Assembly: GCA_964614855.1 (NCBI GenBank)
Contig: CAZTMX010000040.1
Coordinates: 1 to 18,203 of the forward strand
DNA: 18,203 nt
Direction of reading: 5' to 3'
From: CAWJHE01 sp964614855
GTDB taxonomy: Bacteria > Chloroflexota > Anaerolineae > Anaerolineales > UBA4823
Numbering within the stretch: position 1 is the stretch's first letter; every line of letters starts with the position of its first letter. Of this stretch, positions 6,896-12,695 are shown in pieces. A program made the translations under genes and the position numbers. Below the pieces are notes generated by a model, which was not told the origin of the DNA, did no database searches, and saw nothing but the letters and a program-made list of their open reading frames with translations.

Positions 6896-7933
6896 ATGCG
6901 CGTCACCCACGAAGCATTGCTTAAGGTTTCACGTGAAACAACCGAACGGCGAGTACGGAAAGATCGCTCGATTGCTGCGGTCTATTTATGCGGCTCCCTC
7001 TTGCGAGATGATTACGCCCTGGGCGGTACGGCAGATATCGACCTGGTGTTCATTCATACTGATACCCCAGCTGTGGAGCGAGAAATAAAAGCGCTGACCG
7101 AGGAAGTCAGCCTGGATATCGCCCATCATGCACAGCAAATCTACCGCCAGGGCAAGCAACTGCGCATTCACCCCTGGCTGGGCCCTACACTGAATAGCTG
7201 TAAGGTGCTGTATGACCCGCAGCATATCGTTGATTTCATCCAGGCCAGCGTGCGCGGCCAGTTTGACAGCCCGGAACACATCTATGCCCGTGTTGAGAGC
7301 CAGTTCAACCAGGCGCGCGCCATCTGGAGTGATTTGCAGGCGCAACTTGCAGACCAGGCTGCGGCGGGAGCGCAGCAAAAAACCGTACAGGGATACCTGC
7401 GCTCCCTGGGTCATGCAGCCAATGCAGTTGCCAGCCTGAGCGGCGCCCCGCTGACCGAGCGGCGTATGCTGCTTGAATTCCGGGCGCGGGCAGAAGCAGC
7501 CGGAAAACCCGGGCTTTCGGCGGGATTGCTGGGTCTTTTGGGCTCGCCGAACCTTGAAGCGGGTGATTATCCCCGCCTGGTGGAGCTGTGGGAGCAGGTC
7601 TATCGCTCGCTGCCTGCGGAGAAAGCTCCGCCGCGTTTACACCCGGCGCGGCGTGCTTATTATGCTCGCGCATTTTTCGTGTTGATTGAACAAAACAGAC
7701 CGGAAACGATCCTCTGGCCCTTACTGCATACACTGGGACAGTCATTGGAAATCCTGGATGACGGCAGCGAGGCCCAAAAAACCGCCTGGAATATCCTTGC
7801 GGCAGCCGGTTTACAGGGTGCATCCCTGAAGGAGCGTTTGCTGGCATTGGATGCCTATCTGGACCTGGTGGAAGAAACCCTGGAGGAGTGGGCGCAGGCG
7901 CGCGGGGTGGAGCTTTGGCCGGGCGTACAGTGA
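6896..7933 (+). CDS. Nucleotidyltransferase-fold protein, function unknown
   Basis: 345 residues. The N-terminal Pol-beta-like nucleotidyltransferase domain shows LCGSLLRDD with Gly33-Ser34, then ADIDLVF with Asp47 and Asp49, and a third acidic residue Asp74 in SLDIAH. The catalytic triad is therefore complete. The rest (about 110-345) is predicted helical and not recognised, perhaps a substrate-binding domain like that of antibiotic or RNA nucleotidyltransferases. ATG at 6896 follows the kinase stop by 3 bp, with GAGG inside the kinase 3' end. Codons 10-15 contain a near-consensus parS site. Pairing with a deoxynucleoside kinase suggests a nucleotide or nucleoside role, but this is inference. 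Confidence 0.8.
   Translation: MRVTHEALLKVSRETTERRVRKDRSIAAVYLCGSLLRDDYALGGTADIDLVFIHTDTPAVEREIKALTEEVSLDIAHHAQQIYRQGKQLRIHPWLGPTLNSCKVLYDPQHIVDFIQASVRGQFDSPEHIYARVESQFNQARAIWSDLQAQLADQAAAGAQQKTVQGYLRSLGHAANAVASLSGAPLTERRMLLEFRARAEAAGKPGLSAGLLGLLGSPNLEAGDYPRLVELWEQVYRSLPAEKAPPRLHPARRAYYARAFFVLIEQNRPETILWPLLHTLGQSLEILDDGSEAQKTAWNILAAAGLQGASLKERLLALDAYLDLVEETLEEWAQARGVELWPGVQ
6925..6940. promoter_or_regulatory. parS: parS-like site (15/16) inside a coding region
   Basis: GGTTTCACGTGAAACA differs from the Bacillus-type parS consensus TGTTTCACGTGAAACA only at its first base. It lies in the 5' end of the nucleotidyltransferase gene, as parS sites commonly do in coding DNA. It would bind ParB/Spo0J for chromosome segregation and SMC loading. 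Confidence 0.75.
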
Positions 7934-7985
7934 AAATAATAAAAAAACTTGATCGAGTGCATATACATAGTTACCAAGAAACACA

Positions 7986-8015
7986 GCGGGCATGTTTCAC
8001 GTGAAACATGCCCGC
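7986..8015. promoter_or_regulatory. parS: parS site (perfect 16-bp consensus within a 30-bp palindrome)
   Basis: Positions 7993-8008 read TGTTTCACGTGAAACA, identical to the consensus ParB/Spo0J binding site. The dyad symmetry extends 7 bp further on each side (GCGGGCA and TGCCCGC), giving a perfect 30-bp palindrome centred at 8000/8001. It sits between convergent genes. No T-run follows, so it is not an intrinsic terminator. Confidence 0.88.
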
Positions 8016-8040
8016 GATGTACTCTAACGATTTACCCTTG

Positions 8041-8262
8041 CTAATCGCCCGGCCAGCTTCGTTCCCGCCGAGCAGCACGTGTCAGCAGCCTCCTCCCCAC
8101 CACGCGCACTTTGGCGCTGCTGATGATCGGCACTACCTGGAAGATCTCCCAACCTTCTTCTACCCACAAATTGAGCATTGCTTCCAGTTCTTCATCTTTC
8201 AAGCCGCTCCAGGCTGATCCAACTGTTTCAACACGGTATTCCCATTCCAGTTTTTCGCTCAT
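8041..8262 (-). CDS. Small DUF4177-like protein
   Basis: 73 residues. It resembles DUF4177 in having WEYRVE near the N-terminus (7-12), a central LEAMLNLWVEEGWEIFQVVP segment (the 'GWE' core at 37-39) and a C-terminal strand VRVVGRRL followed by a basic tail. The biochemical role of the family is unknown. It starts at ATG 8262, 3 bp after the stop of the SPFH gene, with AAGGAA inside that gene as ribosome binding site. It is the third gene of the GntR-SPFH operon, so a role at the membrane with the SPFH protein is plausible but unproven. Confidence 0.7.
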   Translation of the reverse strand: MSEKLEWEYRVETVGSAWSGLKDEELEAMLNLWVEEGWEIFQVVPIISSAKVRVVGRRLLTRAARRERSWPGD

Positions 8263-8265
8263 GGC

Positions 8266-9207
8266 TTATTCCTTGGGCGTTTCTTGCGGGGCAGCCTGCG
8301 CCAGGGCCATTATTCCGCCAATCCCGCCCAGGTTCATTGTATCCACCGCGCTGCTGGGCACAATCACCATGGCGCCTTTCTCTTTAAGACCTTCGAACAG
8401 CATATTCATGGCGCGCAGGTGCAGCGCGGTCGGGTTGTTGATATACGCCTTGGAGGCTTCTGCAAACGAGTCAGCGATTTGCATCTCGGATTCGCCCAGG
8501 ATGACCCGCGCCTGGCGCTCGCGCTCAGCCTGCGCCTGGCGGCTCATGGCGTCTTCCAGCTCCTGCGGGATGACCACATCGCGGATTTCCACCGATTGCA
8601 CCGAGACGCCCCAGGGGGTGGTACGCTCATCGATGATCTTCTGCAGTTCAGCGTCCATCTTTGCCCTTCCCACCAGGATATCTGCCAGGGTCATCTGCCC
8701 GATGATCTCGCGCAAAGCGGTTTGGGCGGCCCAGGCGATGGCGGCGTTGTAATTCTCCACTTCCAGGGCGGCTTTTTCAGCGTCCCATACCATCCAGAAC
8801 AGTACGGCATCTACATCCACCGGCACGGTATCCTTGGTCAGGGTCTTTTCCGCATTAAAGGGTGTGACCATGACGCGGTGGTCGATCCACACCGGCGTGG
8901 TATCGATCACTGGTACGATCCAGAACATCCCTGGACCGTGAAGACCCTGGAACTTTCCCAGACGCAGTACCACGGCTTTTTCCCACTGCTTGGCTACCTT
9001 GAGTGCCAGTAAGATATAGCTGCCGGCCAAAGTGGCGAAGATCACCTCTACGGCGATCCAGGTATCTGATACGCCGGAGGCCTCCAAAATTACCGCAAGG
9101 ATGACCCCGATCAGTGTAATGACGGTGAAGGCCATCGCGGCAACACCGCTGATTCTTACCATATCAACGGCTGGGGTTGTGGTTCGTGATTTTCGTGTGT
9201 TTTTCAT
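8266..9207 (-). CDS. SPFH/stomatin-like (slipin) membrane protein
   Basis: 313 residues. Two hydrophobic segments (about 19-42 and 49-68) anchor the N-terminus. The SPFH/PHB domain follows from about residue 72: EKAVVLRLGKFQGLHGPGMFW, DHRVMVTPF, TKDTVPVDVDAVLFW, then GVSVQSVEIRDVVIP as in slipins. A coiled-coil stretch rich in Glu, Arg and Ala (EDAMSRQAQAERERQAR) precedes a hydrophobic Gly-rich C-terminus. Family members oligomerise into membrane microdomain scaffolds. ATG at 9207 has a GAGGGAA ribosome binding site. It lies 57 bp downstream of the GntR gene and 3 bp upstream of the DUF4177-like gene. No NfeD partner is present in the window. Confidence 0.9.
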   Translation of the reverse strand: MKNTRKSRTTTPAVDMVRISGVAAMAFTVITLIGVILAVILEASGVSDTWIAVEVIFATLAGSYILLALKVAKQWEKAVVLRLGKFQGLHGPGMFWIVPVIDTTPVWIDHRVMVTPFNAEKTLTKDTVPVDVDAVLFWMVWDAEKAALEVENYNAAIAWAAQTALREIIGQMTLADILVGRAKMDAELQKIIDERTTPWGVSVQSVEIRDVVIPQELEDAMSRQAQAERERQARVILGESEMQIADSFAEASKAYINNPTALHLRAMNMLFEGLKEKGAMVIVPSSAVDTMNLGGIGGIMALAQAAPQETPKE

Positions 9208-9264
9208 TCTTCCCTCACATGGTTCTTCTTTTTGATCTTGATGCGATCTGCAATGTCTTGCTTT

Positions 9265-9651
9265 CTATTCCGGTTGTTGGTCAACCAGGAGTTGCTGAAC
9301 AGTTGCTCTTACCTCTTCACTTGTGTACCCCAACTGGCGCGCCTGGTGAATAAATTGCAGCGTCAGGGCTTCCAGGCTGCGCGCTCTTAGTGTCTCTGCA
9401 GTCTCGTCGCCGGGTGTCTGCCAGATATAGGTGCCGCGCCCCTGCTGCGTTGAGATCAGGTTGGCTTCGTCCAGGATGCGATAAGCGCGCGCCACGGTGT
9501 TAAAGTTCACCCGTAAGTCTGTTGCCATTTGCCGTACCGTCGGCAGTTGGTCTCCCGGTGCCAGGATGCCGCTTTGGATCATCTGCTTGATTTGGTCGAC
9601 AATTTGCAGATAGATGGGCTGGCTGGCTCTAAAATCGATCTGGATCTGCAT
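9265..9651 (-). CDS. GntR-family (YtrA subgroup) transcriptional regulator
   Basis: 129 residues from ATG 9651 (131 if GTG 9657 is used). The winged-helix domain begins QPIYLQIVDQIKQMIQSG and continues GDQLPTVRQMATDLRVNFNTVARAYRILDEANLI, ending QQGRGTYI; this is the standard GntR DNA-binding signature. The C-terminal part is only about 50 helical residues, matching the short YtrA type, which lacks a large ligand domain and usually controls adjacent membrane-protein operons. It heads the operon with the SPFH and DUF4177-like genes. Autoregulation is likely because ATTGTAT repeats overlap its own promoter. SD signals are weak (AAGAAAG), and ATG 9651 has the better spacing. Confidence 0.88.
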   Translation of the reverse strand: MQIQIDFRASQPIYLQIVDQIKQMIQSGILAPGDQLPTVRQMATDLRVNFNTVARAYRILDEANLISTQQGRGTYIWQTPGDETAETLRARSLEALTLQFIHQARQLGYTSEEVRATVQQLLVDQQPE

Positions 9652-9677
9652 GGACACATTCTTTCTTGTTTGCCCGG

Positions 9678-9726
9678 ATTGTATCTTTGTATAATTGTAT
9701 CATTGTATGATTGAATGCATTGTATC
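9678..9726. promoter_or_regulatory. ATTGTAT repeat cluster, probable GntR operator
   Basis: ATTGTATC occurs at 9678-9685, 9694-9701 and 9719-9726, and ATTGTATG at 9702-9709. The most upstream copy (relative to transcription) overlaps the -10 box of the GntR promoter; the others lie in the untranslated leader. This is a typical layout for repression of a YtrA-type operon by its own first product. Confidence 0.55.
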
Positions 9727-9746
9727 ATGAGAGAGCTATTTGTCAA
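9719..9746 (-). promoter_or_regulatory. Promoter of the GntR-SPFH-DUF4177 operon
   Basis: Minus strand: a perfect TTGACA (9741-9746), 16-bp spacer, TACAAT (9719-9724). Transcription would begin near 9712, giving a leader of about 60 nt. The -10 box lies inside an ATTGTATC repeat. Confidence 0.75.
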
Positions 9747-9836
9747 GGGTTTTCGCCCTTTGTGTTAGCGCAAAGTAGTGGATGCTCCTTTTTACAAAGT
9801 TAAAATGTCCCCTTTGTGTGGTAAGAAGATCAAGGG

Positions 9837-9866
9837 TTGACGAGCGTTCGCCCGCGGGGGTATGAT
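9837..9866 (+). promoter_or_regulatory. Promoter of the DUF1848 gene, leaderless geometry
   Basis: TTGACG (9837-9842), 18-bp spacer, TATGAT (9861-9866). The -10 box ends 9 nt before the ATG at 9876, so transcription should start at or within about 3 nt of the start codon. No Shine-Dalgarno sequence is present. Confidence 0.6.
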
Positions 9867-9875
9867 GTTCCTGAG

Positions 9876-10970
9876 ATGATTATCAGCGCCAGCCGCCGGA
9901 CCGATATCCCTGCCTTTTACAGCCAATGGATGGTGAACCGCCTGCGGGAAGGCTATTGCCAGGTGCCCAACCCGTTCAACGCCCGGCAGTCAGCCCGCCT
10001 GTGGCTCGCGCCGCAGGATGTGGATGCGATTGTCTTCTGGTCGCGCTTCCCGCGGCCGCTGCTGCCGTTCCTGCCCGAGATCGAGCGCATGGGGCACCGC
10101 TTTTATTTCCAGTACACGCTCAACAACTACCCGCGCCTGTTAGAACCACACGCACCGGCCTTGAGCGAGGCGCTGCGAGCGTTTTGCGACCTGGCGCAGC
10201 AGATCGGTCCAGGGCGGGTGATCTGGCGCTATGACCCGATCTTGTTGAGCCCGCTGACGCCGCCGGAGTTTCACCTGGAAAATTTCCAGTACCTGGCGCA
10301 AGCGCTATACGGCAGCACCCGGCGCTGCGTGATCAGCCTGTACGATCCCTATACAAAAATCCGGCTGCGTATGAAAAAAGCGCTCCAGGTCGACCTTTCG
10401 CAACCAGACCCTGAGAGGGAAGGTCAAATTCCACCGCTTCTGCGTGGAATCGCGGCCATCGCCGCCGGGTACGGCATCCAGATGACAAGCTGCGCCGAAG
10501 CGCGGGAGTTAACATCTCCCGGCAGCCCGCGCGATCCCTCGTCCGTCGCCCCGGTTGGCGCCCTGTCCAGTCCCCCGCCCGGCGCCCTGTCTGGTAGCCT
10601 GCCCGATGCCTTGCCCGGCGCCCTGTCCGGTAGCCTGCCCGATGCCTTACCCGACAATCCACCCGTTATCCCGCCTGTTATCACGCCCGTCACCCCACCC
10701 GGCGTCCCGCTCGGGATGCCGCCCGCTATAGCGCCCGCAATAGCGGCAGGAAAGTGCATCGATAACGATCTGCTGCAGCGGGAATTTGGCCTGTCAATCC
10801 CATACCTGAAAGACCCTGGACAGCGCAAAGCCTGCCGCTGCCAGGTCAGCAAGGATATCGGTGTGTACAACACCTGCCTCTTCGGCTGCCAATACTGTTA
10901 TGCCACTACCAGCTTTGAGCGCGCCCGGCGCAATTTTCGCCTGCATAATCCTGACAGCCCGACCCTCTAA
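9876..10970 (+). CDS. DUF1848 family protein with Pro-rich repeat insertion
   Basis: 364 residues. It has the DUF1848 pattern: N-terminal MIISASRRTDIPAFY, the RVIWRYDPILLS segment, TSCAE at about 204-208, then KCIDNDLL. The C-terminus has several Cys, including CX3CX2C at 334-341 (Cys334, Cys338, Cys341) plus Cys320 and Cys322. That spacing matches the 4Fe-4S motif of radical-SAM enzymes, so an iron-sulphur or radical-SAM-like role is plausible; the biochemical function is unknown. Residues about 212-290 are a Pro/Gly/Ala/Leu-rich insertion between the two conserved halves, with a 36-bp tandem repeat. ATG at 9876 is chosen because MIISASRRTDIP is the family start; TTG 9837 is part of the promoter. 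Confidence 0.85.
   Translation: MIISASRRTDIPAFYSQWMVNRLREGYCQVPNPFNARQSARLWLAPQDVDAIVFWSRFPRPLLPFLPEIERMGHRFYFQYTLNNYPRLLEPHAPALSEALRAFCDLAQQIGPGRVIWRYDPILLSPLTPPEFHLENFQYLAQALYGSTRRCVISLYDPYTKIRLRMKKALQVDLSQPDPEREGQIPPLLRGIAAIAAGYGIQMTSCAEARELTSPGSPRDPSSVAPVGALSSPPPGALSGSLPDALPGALSGSLPDALPDNPPVIPPVITPVTPPGVPLGMPPAIAPAIAAGKCIDNDLLQREFGLSIPYLKDPGQRKACRCQVSKDIGVYNTCLFGCQYCYATTSFERARRNFRLHNPDSPTL
10578..10649 (+). repeat. 36-bp tandem repeat in the DUF1848 gene
   Basis: Two in-frame 36-bp units (10578-10613 and 10614-10649) differ at two bases and encode PGALSGSLPDAL twice. Decayed partial copies flank them, such as GCGCCCTGTCC just upstream. Confidence 0.9.
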
Positions 10971-10988
10971 ACTTTTATACTTCGCTTA

Positions 10989-11017
10989 TTGTCATGCGTG
11001 TTTGCGCATGGTAGAAT
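10989..11017 (+). promoter_or_regulatory. Promoter of the pdxS operon
   Basis: TTGTCA (10989-10994), 17-bp spacer, TAGAAT (11012-11017). This implies a leader of about 120 nt before the pdxS ATG at 11147. Confidence 0.65.
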
Positions 11018-11063
11018 GATTAATAGATACAACCGCCATCCGGTGATTTTGGCTTTTAATCGT

Positions 11064-11130
11064 CTGAAGCTTGCCTGAAGCTTGCCTGAAGCGGTTGCAA
11101 ATATTACTTAGCCAACTGGAAAATAGTTGG
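11064..11130 (+). other. pdxS leader: short tandem repeat and hairpin before the ribosome binding site
   Basis: CTGAAGCTTGC is repeated at 11064-11074 and 11075-11085, with a partial third copy from 11086. A hairpin CCAACT (11112-11117) / AGTTGG (11125-11130) with a 7-nt loop ends 4 nt before the GGAGG at 11135-11139. No known riboswitch is recognised. Confidence 0.45.
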
Positions 11131-11146
11131 TATTGGAGGTACAGGA

Positions 11147-12034
11147 ATGGAAGGACAGGTTGGTACCTTTGCGGTGAAAAAAGGTCTGGCCCAAATGCTC
11201 AAAGGCGGGGTGATCATGGATGTGGTCACACCCGAGCACGCAAAAATAGCTGAAGATGCAGGTGCAGTAGCGGTGATGGCCCTGGAGCGCGTACCGGCGG
11301 ATATCCGCGCAGATGGCGGTGTGGCCAGGATGAGCGATCCGGAACTGATCCTGAAGATCATCGACTCCGTCTCGATCCCCGTCATGGCGAAGTGCCGTAT
11401 CGGGCATTTTGTCGAAGCGCAGATCCTCGAAGCCATCGGCGTCGATTACATCGACGAATCCGAGGTGCTCACCCCGGCGGATGAACAATACCACATCTAC
11501 AAGCACAATTTCAAGGTACCCTTTGTTTGCGGCTGCCGCAACCTGGGCGAGGCCATGCGCCGTATCGGCGAAGGCGCTGCCATGATGCGCACCAAGGGCG
11601 AAGCCGGTACAGGCGATGTGGTCGAAGCCGTGCGCCATGCGCGCTCGGTGCTGGGCGAAATCCGCCGCTTGCAGAATATGCCGGAAGCAGAAGTCATGAC
11701 GTTCGCCAAAGAAATTGGAGCGCCGTTTGAGGTGGTGATGGAAACCCGCAGCCTGGGACGCTTGCCCGTGGTGAACTTTGCTGCCGGCGGTATCGCTACC
11801 CCCGCAGATGCTGCGTTGATGATGCAATTGGGTGTGGACGGCGTTTTTGTCGGCTCCGGTATCTTCAAGTCCGGCGACCCGGCGAAGCGCGCTGCGGCCA
11901 TCGTCAAGGCCACCACCCACTTCAACGACCCCTACATCCTGGCAGAAGTCAGCCGCAACCTGGGCGAACCCATGGTGGGGCGCCAGATTTCCGCCATCCC
12001 GGATTCTGAGCTGCTTGCCGGGCGCGGCTGGTAA
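11147..12034 (+). CDS. pdxS: Pyridoxal 5'-phosphate synthase, PdxS lyase subunit
   Basis: Builds PLP from ribose-5-phosphate, glyceraldehyde-3-phosphate and ammonia in the DXP-independent pathway. It is a 295-residue TIM barrel of exactly the family length. Catalytic residues are visible: Asp25 in GGVIMDVVTPE, Lys82 in PVMAKCRIGHF, and Lys150 in MMRTKGEAGTG. The N-terminal motif RVPADIRADGGVARM is near-universal. ATG at 11147 has GGAGG with 7-nt spacing. pdxT begins 9 bp after the stop; the pair makes the synthase complex. Confidence 0.97.
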   Translation: MEGQVGTFAVKKGLAQMLKGGVIMDVVTPEHAKIAEDAGAVAVMALERVPADIRADGGVARMSDPELILKIIDSVSIPVMAKCRIGHFVEAQILEAIGVDYIDESEVLTPADEQYHIYKHNFKVPFVCGCRNLGEAMRRIGEGAAMMRTKGEAGTGDVVEAVRHARSVLGEIRRLQNMPEAEVMTFAKEIGAPFEVVMETRSLGRLPVVNFAAGGIATPADAALMMQLGVDGVFVGSGIFKSGDPAKRAAAIVKATTHFNDPYILAEVSRNLGEPMVGRQISAIPDSELLAGRGW

Positions 12035-12043
12035 TCTACACCT

Positions 12044-12622
12044 ATGAAAATTGGGGTTCTGGCGCTGCAAGGTGACTTTGCCGAGCATATCGCTGTGCTC
12101 AAAAAGCTCGGTGCAGAGACAGCAGAAATCCGCCTGCCGCAACAACTGGCGGATCTGGACGGGTTGATCATCCCCGGCGGCGAGTCGACCACCATCGGCA
12201 AGCTGGCTGTGGCATACAACCTGATGGAGCCCTTACGCGAGTTCGGCCGGCGCAAAGCCATCTGGGGCACTTGCGCCGGGGCGATCCTGCTTTCAAAAGA
12301 TGCGCGCCGCTCGCAGCCGCTGCTGGAGCTGATGGATATTACCGTCGAGCGCAATGCTTTCGGAAGGCAGGTGGACAGCTTTGAGGTCGATTTGGATGTA
12401 CCCGCACTGCGCGTGGTTGACCCGGAATGCAAACCGTACCACACGGTTTTTATCCGGGCGCCTCTGATCGAAACCGTGCAAGGCGAGGCGCAGATACTTT
12501 CGCAATTACCGGATGGGCGGATCGTGGCGGCGCAGCAGGGACGCCTGCTGGCTACCTCCTTCCACCCCGAGCTTACACAGGACGATCGTTTTCACCGCTA
12601 TTTCTTGACTTTGGCTACTTAG
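12044..12622 (+). CDS. pdxT: Pyridoxal 5'-phosphate synthase, PdxT glutaminase subunit
   Basis: Class I glutamine amidotransferase that hydrolyses glutamine and channels ammonia to PdxS, 192 residues as usual. The catalytic triad is Cys77 (GTCAGAI), His174 and Glu176 (SFHPELT). The oxyanion and family motifs LALQGDFAEH and PGGESTTIGKL are intact. No clear Shine-Dalgarno precedes the ATG at 12044, so translation is probably coupled to pdxS, 9 bp upstream. Confidence 0.97.
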   Translation: MKIGVLALQGDFAEHIAVLKKLGAETAEIRLPQQLADLDGLIIPGGESTTIGKLAVAYNLMEPLREFGRRKAIWGTCAGAILLSKDARRSQPLLELMDITVERNAFGRQVDSFEVDLDVPALRVVDPECKPYHTVFIRAPLIETVQGEAQILSQLPDGRIVAAQQGRLLATSFHPELTQDDRFHRYFLTLAT

Positions 12623-12695
12623 TGTGCCGTCCTGGGTATTTGGATGATTCGGCAGGCTGCTGGGCGTCCCTCAGCCACCTGCCAGGTGAATGGCT

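Noticed and set aside
7986..8015. The palindrome as a Rho-independent terminator for the convergent genes
   Set aside because: No T-run follows on either strand, the centre has no loop, and the core is identical to parS.
9745..9760. Short hairpin AAGGG/CCCTT upstream of the GntR operon as a terminator
   Set aside because: A 5-bp stem with no T-run; it overlaps the -35 box and is probably incidental.
11108..12145. A 345-codon open frame on the minus strand over pdxS
   Set aside because: Antisense to pdxS, which has full catalytic residues; no domain and no ribosome binding site.
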